Positions 1 through 7,494 are shown, counted from the first letter of the stretch. The stretch: 13,962 nt of DNA from Candidatus Bathyarchaeota archaeon (GCA_002726865.1 PBSW01000040.1:1-13962), one strand, 5' to 3'. Numbers and translations: made by a program. The notes: generated from the letters alone by a model not told the origin.

Positions 1-306
1 TTGTCCGATTATGTAGTTTTCAGGTTAAAAACAGTACCTCGCGCGCATATGCCCTTTTTATAAAAGTACTTTGTCTGTTTCTATTGTTTCGCGTGAGCGT
101 TTGAGTTGTTAGTGTGGTTTTTGTATTCTCGTAAAAAAAATCTAGATGGATAGACTGAGACATGTGAAATTTTTTCACTTTGCCCTTTTTTGAGTTAAAA
201 AAAAACTTCGTACGAATTGTAAGGTACTTTAGAAAACCTTAAAGCTGTGCTTAGATTTGCTTAGGTTCTGGGTACCTTGACTAACGCCAGGGCATAAGGT
301 AATCGC
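1..306. other. AT-rich non-coding stretch upstream of tRNA-Ser
   Basis: I see no credible gene in these bases. The stretch is T-rich on the plus strand with long T and A runs, a perfect 10-base palindrome TTCGTACGAA at 207-216, and an AT-rich patch around 225-244 that could hold a TATA element for the tRNA gene, although it lies farther upstream (over 60 bases) than usual for an archaeal tRNA promoter. The start of the window may include the tail of a transcript from a gene outside it. Confidence 0.5.
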
Positions 307-393
307 GCCGGGATTTCCTAGCCTGGTAAGGAGCAGGCCTGCTAAGTCTGTGACCGTAAGGTCGCGAGGGTTCAAATCCCTCTCCCGGCGCCA
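307..393 (+). tRNA. tRNA-Ser(GCU), CCA encoded
   Basis: The full cloverleaf can be folded by eye. The acceptor stem is GCCGGGA (307-313) with TCCCGGC (383-389), discriminator G390 and an encoded CCA at 391-393. The D stem is TCCT/AGGA around a loop containing GG. The anticodon stem CAGGC/GTCTG (334-338 and 346-350, one G-T pair) encloses the loop CTGCTAA with anticodon GCT at 341-343. A long class-II variable arm GACC-GTAA-GGTC (352-363) is as expected for serine. The T arm is GAGGG-TTCAAAT-CCCTC (366-382). It reads AGC/AGU codons. There is no intron. A 76-codon reading frame on the opposite strand over this gene is an accident. Confidence 0.96.
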
Positions 394-416
394 GATCATA
401 ACGCCAGCTGTGATCT
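393..416. other. Inverted repeat just after tRNA-Ser
   Basis: AGATCA (393-398) and TGATCT (411-416) form a perfect 6-base-pair inverted repeat with a 12-base spacer that contains the palindrome CAGCTG. It begins at the last base of the tRNA, so it could act in 3' trailer processing or termination. It has no T-tract, and its role is only an inference. Confidence 0.3.
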
Positions 417-467
417 TCACAAAAGATTCAAACAGTTTAATGAAAATCGAGTTTGTCAAAAAGAATA

Positions 468-1178
468 TCAGTCTTCAAGAAACTCGCGAATCCAGGCACC
501 CCCAATAATGCCTGGAACCCTTTGGAGAGCTGCCTTCGTCAAAATATAAGCAGGGAATATGGATACGGCCGAGTGGATCACATTATACACAGCTGTGAGC
601 AATAGCGAATAAATAACGACGTCCCCAGTCGTCTCGGCAGGGAACCTTATTGAGGCCAAAATGGGGGCAATGAAATCCACGTAATATGGTGCGATATACA
701 AAAGCACTAGATAATTAAAGACAGACATAACAATCACCCGGAAGAGACTTCCGAAAAGAAGTCCTGTGACCAGGCTGTTGTCCATTTTGGTTTTGGCAGC
801 CTTTTCGGAGACCCCTCTTGAGGCAACACTATTTTTTCTGGAAACTTTACGGTAAACCATAGAAGCTACCCAGAACCCAACCATCATCGAAGAGACTGCG
901 GCGAACTTCATCGCTGGTCCAAGTGGGTCACCAGCCCGAAACCATAGCACAAGCCAGTAAATCACGGATGAAAGAAAGCCATAAACTGGCCCCATGAGCA
1001 TTAGCGTCACCATAACAGGGACCTCTGAAAAATCAAATTTGAGATATGGGAGGAGTGGGAAAGGTATAGTAAGTTTAGTTAGGGTAATCGCCACAGCCAT
1101 AGCACTAAAGATCGCTGTCACAGCAATTGCAGCGCTAGAGCTGCGTAGACTCCCCTCTTTGGTTTTCATGTCACTCAA
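468..1178 (-). CDS. ECF transporter S component, RibU (riboflavin)-like
   Basis: This 236-residue membrane protein binds a vitamin for an energy-coupling-factor (ECF) transporter. The segment PYLKFDFSEVPVMV (about residues 44-57), followed by GPVYGFLSSVIYWLV, matches the pattern typical of RibU, so riboflavin is the likely ligand. About six hydrophobic segments are visible, with a basic cytoplasmic loop at about 110-134. The start is TTG at 1176-1178, preceded by AGAGGA 7-8 bases upstream. The ATG three codons further in has a poorer ribosome-site fit. A TATA-like TTTTTATTA lies about 70 bases upstream. No EcfA ATPase or EcfT scaffold is in the window, so it would be a stand-alone (group II) S component sharing modules encoded elsewhere. 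The family is well supported; the ligand is inferred from the motif. Confidence 0.85.
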   Translation of the reverse strand: MSDMKTKEGSLRSSSAAIAVTAIFSAMAVAITLTKLTIPFPLLPYLKFDFSEVPVMVTLMLMGPVYGFLSSVIYWLVLWFRAGDPLGPAMKFAAVSSMMVGFWVASMVYRKVSRKNSVASRGVSEKAAKTKMDNSLVTGLLFGSLFRVIVMSVFNYLVLLYIAPYYVDFIAPILASIRFPAETTGDVVIYSLLLTAVYNVIHSAVSIFPAYILTKAALQRVPGIIGGAWIREFLED

Positions 1179-1718
1179 AACAAATCCTCTTTAATTATCA
1201 GGTTAAAATCTCTAGGCTGATCTCAGCTTCAATCAGTATCTACTAATAAAAAGGTTATTACTCATAAAAGCGTAAAATCTTATCTTAGGTCTGAATCTAA
1301 GATGACCTATGGGCCATTTTTTTCAAGGTTGAAAATGTGAGTATGTTTTATTTATCACTTATTTGACCAAGGCTTTTTTCATGATTTTATTGAGATTATG
1401 AAACTCACGGATTAAGTTTATGCCCTAATTTATCTCGATTTTGAGAACTCGAATCCACATGTAATTCTTATATCTATATATTCGCAATATGGCGCTATTC
1501 TAGGAGAAATCCTTGCACGCACTGCCGGACATTATCTAGTTTCTCAAAGTATAGGTCTTTTTTTCCGCACTAAATGTTATCATCATCAGACAGGCTCCTT
1601 TAGAGTTTTTTCATACAGAGGATAATACAAAAAATTCATAATGTCTGTACATATACGTCTTCAAAAAGTGACCAAAGGTGCGAGCGAGGAACTCGAATAA
1701 GGCTTTTTAAGGAAACTT
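1179..1718. other. Non-coding interval with nested inverted repeats
   Basis: About 540 AT-rich bases lie between two minus-strand genes. The left part carries the probable promoter of the RibU-like gene. At 1282-1303, ATCTTAG and CTAAGAT form a perfect 7-base-pair hairpin. TAGGTC (1286-1291) can instead pair with GACCTA (1304-1309), so two mutually exclusive hairpins are possible. A T6 run on the minus strand (A6 at 1629-1634) could end the glycosyltransferase transcript. A 19-codon frame starting at ATG 1641 and ending at 1700 is open on the plus strand, but it is too short and lacks a near ribosome site, so I do not call it. I see no riboswitch-like conserved core. Confidence 0.4.
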
Positions 1719-3377
1719 TTAGAAACTCCAGCCTTTCAATATTCTTAGAACTGATCTCAAGGAGTTGTAAATGGGTATTCCAGTGATAACCGGGTAATAT
1801 AGTGCAAAGACTGAGGCAACTATGAGGAAATATAAAATAATGTTTATTCTTTTTTTCTTCTTATTCCAAGCACTTACCATCCGCCCAGAGATCACTAGGC
1901 ACAGAATAGGAACGTTTGGATAGTAATGGTACAAGAACAGAGACCTCGATATCAGGACAAACGGAAGCCATTGTAAAACAAACATGACCACTAGAAAAAC
2001 TTGAGAGTAAAACCTCTCTTTCACCATCCTAAAAGTTTCGTCAATCATTACAACAAGCCCAATCCACCATACTGCAGGATTACCCATGGCCACAATAGTT
2101 GAGGCCCACGCGTTTCCTATTCTAGAAATATAGAGCCAGACGGGCCTAGACAAGAGTGGCCAGCTCCACCAGGGAGATGAGAAGTCATGCCCAACCTCCA
2201 AGCCAGAGTGGTAACTGAGCATGTAAAGCTGCCTTTCAAACACATCTTTCCACGAATGCCCCAAACTGATGTATGGCATATAGGTCAGGGAATAGACCAA
2301 AAGAAAAGTAGCAAACAATCCTAGAAGAATTAAAAAAACATTCCTATTAATCTCCCCTGCATGCTTTTTTCCATCCTCATGTCGGATGAAACCGAAGCGA
2401 ATCAGTCCTAGAGTAAAAAACTGTGCTGTTAAGCCTAATGCTGCAGTCCACTTTGTGGCAAAACTCAAACTGGACAGGATTATTGCCGCAAAGAGGGGCC
2501 ATAGTGAGGCGCCCCATCCCTCTTTAAGTACTTTTTTCAGGTACCTATAAAAAAATAGTAGTGATGCGATAGAGAAAAAGACAAGAAAGGTGTCAATTGT
2601 AGCCATCCTTCCCATTGTGAAACGCATGAAGTCGAACCCAAATAGTAGAGCAGAGAAAAGCCCCCCCAGCCATAACCCGCTGATCTCTTTACCCAAAAGG
2701 TAGATGACAGGTATCATTGCCGAGGAGAATAAGACTCCTGTGATTCGCCATCCAAATGGGTTATTGCCAAAAAGCGAGATCCCCGACGCGATGATAAGTT
2801 TGCCCAATGGGGGATGAGTGTCCTCATAAGGGTCCCGTCTGGAAAGATAATCCACTGCAGCCCTGACATAATAAACCTCATCAAAGATCGATTCGGACAG
2901 GTATGTTAGCGGAAATTGGACAAGGTTCTGTTCATCGGTCAAAGCTTCAAAAGAATCTGAGCAGTTATCTTCTCCCCTGACCATTGGGTCCCTGATGCGA
3001 CCGTCTTCTCCCGTAATTATTATCTCCAAAATCTCGCCCTCTGATCGTTGGAAATTAATCCTCAAGAATCGCGTGAGACTATCCACACTGACCCGCCTCC
3101 ATTGGTTATAACCCTCAATAGAGGCTTCAATACTTTTTTCCCAGGATCCGGGTGCTCCTGACGATATCTCTAGGTGTAGCTCATCGGTCTGAACCATAAA
3201 TATGACTTCATGGACATCCATCTGAGATCGTAGATCAACTATTACTTGGGCAGTTTCAGAGGCCATCCATCCAGAGGATGGGATTTCATTGAGACCCAGT
3301 TTCCATGATGCCAACAAGAGGAATATCACAGATAAAGTGAGAACGACCGCTGTTTCTCTCTTAATAAGCATCATCAT
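1719..3377 (-). CDS. PMT-family (GT39) dolichyl-phosphate-sugar:protein glycosyltransferase
   Basis: This 552-residue polytopic membrane protein probably transfers a sugar, perhaps mannose, from a polyprenyl phosphate to a target on the outer face of the membrane. PMT hallmarks are the acidic pair in FDEVYY (residues 165-170, expected catalytic/metal site), DTHPPLGK (186-193), GRMATIDTF (256-264) and the PMT C-terminal signature SPWWSWPLLSRPVW (401-414). After the first membrane segment (about 10-28), residues 35-125 look like an extracytoplasmic beta-sandwich. The pattern VDLR...ASIEGYNQWRRV...RFLRINF...LEIIITG resembles a discoidin/F5-8-C-type carbohydrate-binding fold. The start has three ATG codons in a row, with GAGAGG six bases upstream. 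It is divergent from the GT2 gene, with an 89-base shared promoter region. The class is certain; the sugar and acceptor are unknown. Confidence 0.88.
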   Translation of the reverse strand: MMMLIKRETAVVLTLSVIFLLLASWKLGLNEIPSSGWMASETAQVIVDLRSQMDVHEVIFMVQTDELHLEISSGAPGSWEKSIEASIEGYNQWRRVSVDSLTRFLRINFQRSEGEILEIIITGEDGRIRDPMVRGEDNCSDSFEALTDEQNLVQFPLTYLSESIFDEVYYVRAAVDYLSRRDPYEDTHPPLGKLIIASGISLFGNNPFGWRITGVLFSSAMIPVIYLLGKEISGLWLGGLFSALLFGFDFMRFTMGRMATIDTFLVFFSIASLLFFYRYLKKVLKEGWGASLWPLFAAIILSSLSFATKWTAALGLTAQFFTLGLIRFGFIRHEDGKKHAGEINRNVFLILLGLFATFLLVYSLTYMPYISLGHSWKDVFERQLYMLSYHSGLEVGHDFSSPWWSWPLLSRPVWLYISRIGNAWASTIVAMGNPAVWWIGLVVMIDETFRMVKERFYSQVFLVVMFVLQWLPFVLISRSLFLYHYYPNVPILCLVISGRMVSAWNKKKKRINIILYFLIVASVFALYYPVITGIPIYNSLRSVLRILKGWSF

Positions 3378-3431
3378 ACGGGGCCTCTCACAATTTAGTG
3401 TAGTTCTTACATCATTTAGGCGGGCTTCGGA

Positions 3432-3440
3432 TTATTTATC
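3432..3440 (+). promoter_or_regulatory. TATA-like element of the GT2 gene, shared divergent region
   Basis: TTATTTATC is centred about 31 bases before the TTG start of the downstream gene. An archaeal start site about 25 bases after the box would give an almost leaderless mRNA. The box is AT-rich in both directions (GATAAATAA on the minus strand), so it might also serve the divergent PMT gene. Inference from spacing only. Confidence 0.4.
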
Positions 3441-3466
3441 TAGTAGGAGCGGAGTGAAGTAGGGCT

Positions 3467-4171
3467 TTGGTCAAGATAGTGGCCACCCTTCCGTGTTATA
3501 ATGACGTTGCTTTCCTAGAGAAAGCTTTGAATGCTTTAAAAAACAAACTCTTGAGCTATGAAGGAGATTTTGTGGTTGTAATTGCTGAGGATGGCTCAAC
3601 TGATGGCTCAGCCGAGATAGCTAGGAGCTTGGCATTATCGGATTCCAATATTTTCCATTTACACAACAAAAGTAAACTCGGAAGAGGCCTAGCGTTGATG
3701 AATGCTTGGGAGAGATTCGACGGCCAGATCTACGCGTATATTGATTGTGATTTAGCTACAGATATGAGATCCTTTCCAAGGCTAATAAGATACATTGAGG
3801 AAGGTAATGATCTAGCCATAGGGTCTCGATATATCGAAGGCGCAGTTACTAAACGACCGTTTCTGCGGGGGTTCGCGAGTAAGGGGTACAACCTTATCAT
3901 TCGGCTTTTGTTCAACAGCGGTATCTATGATCATCAGTGTGGGTTCAAGGCTTTCTCCAGAGACATGGTGATCCACATACTGAAAGAGAGCCGTGATAAA
4001 CATTGGTTCTGGGATACCGAGGCAATTGTGCTTGCTAGGCGAGGTGGATTCAAGCTCATGGAGTTCCCGGTGATATGGAAGGAGAAAAAAAGAAGCCATA
4101 CCCCCCTTAAACGATTACTAAAGGATGTCTTGATCCATGGGAAGGGTCTATTAAAACTACTTTTCCGATAA
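3467..4171 (+). CDS. GT2-family dolichyl-phosphate sugar synthase-like glycosyltransferase
   Basis: This 234-residue soluble or membrane-associated enzyme has a GT-A fold and likely transfers a nucleotide-activated hexose to dolichyl phosphate. Visible motifs are the N-terminal strand IVATLPCYND, EDGSTDGSAE (41-50), the DxD metal site YIDCD (91-95), GSRY (119-122), the lipid-donor-type stretch SKGYN...DHQCGFKAF (138-163), and WFWDTEAIVLARRGG (180-194). It ends in a basic helix with no added C-terminal membrane domain. The overall pattern is Alg5/Dpm1-like. The start is TTG. The candidate GGAG motifs at 3445-3454 would lie upstream of the predicted transcript start, so this looks leaderless. 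The GTG four codons in would cut the first beta strand. It is divergent from the PMT gene, whose sugar donor it may make. Mannose versus glucose cannot be decided. Confidence 0.85.
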   Translation: MVKIVATLPCYNDVAFLEKALNALKNKLLSYEGDFVVVIAEDGSTDGSAEIARSLALSDSNIFHLHNKSKLGRGLALMNAWERFDGQIYAYIDCDLATDMRSFPRLIRYIEEGNDLAIGSRYIEGAVTKRPFLRGFASKGYNLIIRLLFNSGIYDHQCGFKAFSRDMVIHILKESRDKHWFWDTEAIVLARRGGFKLMEFPVIWKEKKRSHTPLKRLLKDVLIHGKGLLKLLFR

Positions 4172-4206
4172 TCAAAATGGTTTATCTCGGCCTAAACACG
4201 GTCTAG

Positions 4207-4226
4207 TTTATATTCTATAGTATAGA
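4207..4226 (+). promoter_or_regulatory. TATA-like box followed by a perfect palindrome
   Basis: TTTATATT at 4207-4214 lies about 47 bases before the downstream TTG start. It runs directly into the perfect dyad TCTATA-G-TATAGA (4214-4226). The position between box and likely transcript start suits an operator for a repressor, but the dyad is AT-rich and could be chance. Confidence 0.4.
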
Positions 4227-4257
4227 TGGAATAATTATTTTTTAGGGGAAATCTATC

Positions 4258-5877
4258 TTGACTTTGATAAAAGCTGATAAAGTTCTCGTGAACGGAAAAA
4301 TTCATAATTTTAGTGGGAGCTCCATCACAGCCCTCGCCATCTATGATTCACGTATTGCCCTTCTAGGCTCCGACAATGAGATACTAGAGTCTGCAGGTCC
4401 AAACACCGAGGTCATTAACCTAAGTGGACGTCTGGTAACCCCTGGTTTTATTGATACACATGTACATCCCGCCATGGCTGGGGCGACGATGACAGGGGAC
4501 ATCGACTTTAAGACACTGCAGCCTAAATCAATACTTGAATTCCAGGAGATCGTGAGAAAAAAAGTCTCTGAAACCCAAAAAGGGTGTTGGATTAAAGGCT
4601 GGGGATACGACGAAGAACGATTCACAGAGGCCAGACTCCCCAATCGCTGGGAGATAGACACTATTGCTCCTAATAACCCAGTTTTTCTGATCCAAACTTG
4701 TGGACACGTTGCAACAGCTAACTCCCGAGCTCTAGAAATTGGCAAGGTGTCCAAGGATATGGATGACCCGAAGCAAGGTATAATCGATAGAAACCACAAC
4801 GGGGAACCCACAGGGGTCCTCAGGAATAGGGCTCAGCGTCTTATTAAGAAGCACCTTCCCAGAAATGGCCACCGGAGGATGAAAGAGGACTTAAGGATGG
4901 CTCTGGAAAGGCTAGCCTCCTATGGTGTGACGAGCATTCACGACGCCTGGGCAGGTCCCAGTCTAATCACGCTCTACCAGGAGCTTCTCTCTGAAGGAAG
5001 ACTCCCCCTTAGGGTGGGTCTTATTCCTCCAATAGCCAACCAGTTTGAGGGAGACTATCTCTCGCAACTCACTTCTTTGGGGCTGAAAACAGGCTTTGGG
5101 AGCCATATGATCAGATTTGTGGGTGCGAAGGTAGCCCTAGACGGTATGCTTAGGAGCGGGACTGCGGCTCTCAGGGAAAACTATGTTGGAAAGAAGGGGG
5201 ACATGGGGCTTCTCACCATTGACAAGGATGTTCTCCAGGATAAGGTACAAACTTGCCACGCTGCCGGTATCAGGGTTTGCATTCACGCAGAGGGGGATAG
5301 AGGCATCGACACAGCCCTTGATGTAATTGAGATGGCTAAAGCGGAGAATCCGGAAGTCAATCTCAGGCATCGAATTGAGCATTTCGGTCTCTGCTATGCT
5401 GAACAAATAAATAGAATGAATAAGCTTGGCGTCATTCCATCGGTCTCTATCAACTTTATCCGAGATATCGGTGAGGGCTATGAAAAAGTGCTGGGACCAA
5501 AGAGAATTGAGTGGGTATATCCCCTAAAAACACTGGAGGATTATGGCATTATAGGCTCGTGTAACTCCGATTGGCCTGTATCTGTGGGCAACCCAATGAT
5601 AGGTATCCATTCAGCGGTCGCTAGGAAAACATGGAAAGAAAATGACCTCGGAGTGAGCCAGAAAGTAACTGTTGATGAGGCAGTGAAGGCTTACACCTGG
5701 AATGGAGCATATGCCTCCAACGAGGAGGAAATCAAGGGATCCATCGAGGTGGGAAAATTTGCAGACCTAGCAGTGATAGACCGGGACATCTTTACAGTTC
5801 CCGTTGATATTATCCTAGAGGCAAAGGTGGATATGACCCTCCTAGGGGGACAAATAGTCTACCAAAGAGCTATTTAA
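4258..5877 (+). CDS. YtcJ-type amidohydrolase (Amidohydro_3)
   Basis: This 539-residue cytoplasmic metal-dependent hydrolase belongs to the YtcJ group of the amidohydrolase superfamily, which acts on amide or N-formyl/N-acyl bonds; its substrate is unknown. A small N-terminal beta domain (about 1-58) is completed by the C-terminal FADLAVIDRDIF segment and flanks a TIM barrel. Metal ligands expected for the family are present: H68/H70 in GFIDTHVHP, a candidate lysine in GAKVALDGML (K291), H343 in CIHAEGDRGID, H375 in RIEHF and D438 in NSDWP. The YtcJ stretch GWGYDEERF (114-122) and QTCGHVATANSRAL are also present. Its length is normal for the family. The start is TTG with AGGGGAA at 4244-4250, a good ribosome site. 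A neighbouring T6 run (4238-4243) might also end the upstream gene. Confidence 0.88.
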   Translation: MTLIKADKVLVNGKIHNFSGSSITALAIYDSRIALLGSDNEILESAGPNTEVINLSGRLVTPGFIDTHVHPAMAGATMTGDIDFKTLQPKSILEFQEIVRKKVSETQKGCWIKGWGYDEERFTEARLPNRWEIDTIAPNNPVFLIQTCGHVATANSRALEIGKVSKDMDDPKQGIIDRNHNGEPTGVLRNRAQRLIKKHLPRNGHRRMKEDLRMALERLASYGVTSIHDAWAGPSLITLYQELLSEGRLPLRVGLIPPIANQFEGDYLSQLTSLGLKTGFGSHMIRFVGAKVALDGMLRSGTAALRENYVGKKGDMGLLTIDKDVLQDKVQTCHAAGIRVCIHAEGDRGIDTALDVIEMAKAENPEVNLRHRIEHFGLCYAEQINRMNKLGVIPSVSINFIRDIGEGYEKVLGPKRIEWVYPLKTLEDYGIIGSCNSDWPVSVGNPMIGIHSAVARKTWKENDLGVSQKVTVDEAVKAYTWNGAYASNEEEIKGSIEVGKFADLAVIDRDIFTVPVDIILEAKVDMTLLGGQIVYQRAI

Positions 5878-5949
5878 TTCTCATATGTTAGCTTAAAAGC
5901 AATAAAGAAACACTATTTGCCTGTTTTGATTTAGACAGGAGTTCAGATT

Positions 5950-6450
5950 ATGGATGTAATGGACGCTATCTTGAAGAGACGCAGCACTCGATCTTTCACA
6001 AACAAACCGGTCCCAAATGAGGTCGTGGAAAGGCTGCTGGAGGCAGCCCGTTGGGCCCCCTCTGGTGGGAATAGACAGAATTGGAGGTTTATTGAGATTA
6101 GGAATCCTAGAAGGCTCGATATGATCAAGATGTTCTCAGCAGGTCTTAAGGGCGACCCTACACTCATTATCGCTATCTGCGGTAAGATCTCTGAGCCCAT
6201 GAACCTCCTCGACATCGGGATGGCATCAGAAAACATAATGCTTGAGGCAGTTGAGTTAGGGCTTGGGAGTTGCGCCATCGTCTCCTATAGTGAGGGTCCT
6301 GTGAAACAGTTTTTGGGGGTACCTGACGACTTGGAGTTGATCCTAGTTCTCTCTATAGGATATCCCGATAAGATTCCAAAACCACGACCAAAGAAGCCAC
6401 TGAATGAAATCGCCTTTAGTGAAAAATTTGGGGAGGAATTTGGTTCGTGA
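5950..6450 (+). CDS. Nitroreductase-family FMN oxidoreductase
   Basis: This 166-residue flavoprotein of the nitroreductase/NADH-oxidase family is usually an FMN-binding homodimer that reduces nitro groups, quinones or flavin with NAD(P)H. The FMN-contact motif RRSTRSF (10-16) and PSGGNRQNW (37-45) are clear, as is the conserved helix DIGMASENIMLEAVELGLGSC (about 88-108) and the C-terminal LVLSIGYPD. It is a short version of the family with no ferredoxin domain. The start is ATG with AGGAG about 8 bases upstream. Its stop overlaps the next gene by four bases (GTGA), so the two are translationally coupled. The physiological substrate is unknown. Confidence 0.9.
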   Translation: MDVMDAILKRRSTRSFTNKPVPNEVVERLLEAARWAPSGGNRQNWRFIEIRNPRRLDMIKMFSAGLKGDPTLIIAICGKISEPMNLLDIGMASENIMLEAVELGLGSCAIVSYSEGPVKQFLGVPDDLELILVLSIGYPDKIPKPRPKKPLNEIAFSEKFGEEFGS

Positions 6451-6740
6451 CAGACGAAAAGAGCGGGGAAGACTATATTTTCGAGCTTGCAGGATACCTT
6501 GTAACGTGTGCCGCGATGGCTTTGTCCGGTGATCGTGAGGGTTCCCCCAGTTACTCGGCAAACCGTTTCTTGATCGCACTAAGGAAACTAGTCGATTCCG
6601 CGGTCTATGTGGAAGGCCTTAAAAATGATCCTTTCTTGCACAAGATAGTAGAGAAGCTAGACACCATCAAGCTTGAGTATGAGGAAATCCTAAGCCTCCA
6701 AATGGAGTTCGCCGTTGAGGCTGGAAAACGCCTAGACTGA
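6447..6740 (+). CDS. Small helical protein of unknown function, coupled to nitroreductase
   Basis: I do not firmly recognise this 97-residue protein. It looks soluble and almost all alpha-helical, with no cysteine pair, signal or membrane segment. The opening FELAGYLVTCAAMALS and the middle RFLIALRKLVDSAVYV recall small helical DUF6092-type proteins, but that link is only an impression. The start is GTG within the GTGA overlap with the nitroreductase stop. A strong GGGGAGGAA (6430-6438) lies inside the upstream gene, about eight bases before it, so expression is credible despite the small size. Coupling to the nitroreductase suggests a partner or regulator of that flavoprotein. It converges on the minus-strand amidohydrolase with only ten bases between stops. 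Confidence 0.7.
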   Translation: MTDEKSGEDYIFELAGYLVTCAAMALSGDREGSPSYSANRFLIALRKLVDSAVYVEGLKNDPFLHKIVEKLDTIKLEYEEILSLQMEFAVEAGKRLD

Positions 6741-6750
6741 TTGAGGATAT

Positions 6751-7494
6751 TTAAAAGAGGTCTGCAAAAAGCCTTTTTGCATTCTTACCCAATAGGAGCT
6801 CTCGGTAGACTGGGGCCAGAGTAAGGGTTCTTATCTCCTTCACCCCCAGTCCTGGGTGATTCTGAGGCGATTCAGAGCCGAAGCAGATACGTGTTGGCCC
6901 TATGTCTTTAACAAGACCCACCCCGCTTGTGATCCCGTTCCTGCCTCCAGTATCTATTATAATATTCCTGTGGACCTTTACCAGCTCCTTTATCCTAGGC
7001 CAAAAAGTATTGACCACCAGCCTTACCTCCGGGAACTTGTAGGCCAGCTGGTTAAGGCCATTGTAGAATGTCTCCCTTCCCATGCTCTCACTTTCCCCTG
7101 TTTCACTATTTGGGTTGTTGAAGAGGACAGGCAGTTTGTTTTCCATGCATGGGACCATGAGTTCCTCTAGTTTCGATCTACCTCTCCCGAATATATGGTG
7201 GAATTCGGGATCCAGCATTACGCCCTTTAGACCCATGCTGACTATCCTCGCGATCTCATCCCTTGCGTCATCTACGGTGGGGTTGATACAGCCGAAGCCT
7301 ATGAGCTTGTCAGGATGATCTTGGACTACAGCAGAGATTTGATCATTGACCTCCTGAACCTTCATGGATGGGAATGGCATTACGATTGAAACGTCAATGC
7401 CATACTTTTCCATGTCTCTTAGGATCTCCTCTGGCTCCTGCTTGAAGTCCATTAAAGGGTGGTGACCAATATGGGTGTGAATGTCAACAATCAT
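6751..7494 (-). CDS. Amidohydrolase-2 paralogue with degenerate metal site
   Basis: This 247-residue protein has the TIM-barrel pattern of the amidohydrolase-2 (PF04909-like) group: MIVDIHTHIG at the N-terminus (H6, H8), GLKGVMLDP (88-95), and a C-terminal ICFGSESPQ followed by a helix ending NAKRLF. The later ligands are missing. The strand-5 histidine position reads LPVLFNNPN (about 121-129), the strand-6 histidine position reads LVVNTFWP (159-166), and the strand-8 aspartate of the usual GSD is glutamate (E208 in GSES). It may be a pseudo-enzyme, a decarboxylase-like variant or a non-catalytic partner. It is the second gene of a minus-strand pair, starting five bases after the intact paralogue stops. 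The start is ATG with GGGGAT upstream. There are no frameshifts or stops, so the changes look selected rather than decayed. Confidence 0.8.
   Translation of the reverse strand: MIVDIHTHIGHHPLMDFKQEPEEILRDMEKYGIDVSIVMPFPSMKVQEVNDQISAVVQDHPDKLIGFGCINPTVDDARDEIARIVSMGLKGVMLDPEFHHIFGRGRSKLEELMVPCMENKLPVLFNNPNSETGESESMGRETFYNGLNQLAYKFPEVRLVVNTFWPRIKELVKVHRNIIIDTGGRNGITSGVGLVKDIGPTRICFGSESPQNHPGLGVKEIRTLTLAPVYRELLLGKNAKRLFADLF
6764..6780. terminator. Hairpin at the convergent gene boundary
   Basis: GCAAAAA (6764-6770) and TTTTTGC (6774-6780) form a perfect 7-base-pair stem with a 3-base loop, inside the last codons of the minus-strand gene and 24 bases beyond the stop of the plus-strand small gene. 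It could end plus-strand transcription, since the 3' arm has a T5 run. It may also simply reflect the codons for KNAKRLF. Confidence 0.35.

Noticed and set aside
229..459. Minus-strand 76-codon open frame
   Set aside because: It lies directly over the tRNA-Ser gene and its products RRERDLNPRD etc. are the antisense of the T and variable arms.
307..470. tRNA-linked integration site (att)
   Set aside because: I found no second copy of the tRNA 3' end, integrase or phage gene in the window.
1179..1300. FMN riboswitch ahead of the RibU-like gene
   Set aside because: No conserved RFN-element core is visible, and the distance from TATA-like box to start is too short for one.
1641..1700. 19-codon open frame MSVHIRLQKV...
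   Set aside because: Very short, no near ribosome site and no recognisable family; left as a note in the gap entry.
4341..4811. Minus-strand 156-codon frame inside the YtcJ-like gene
   Set aside because: It is antisense to a well-supported enzyme with conserved catalytic motifs, and its composition is not protein-like.
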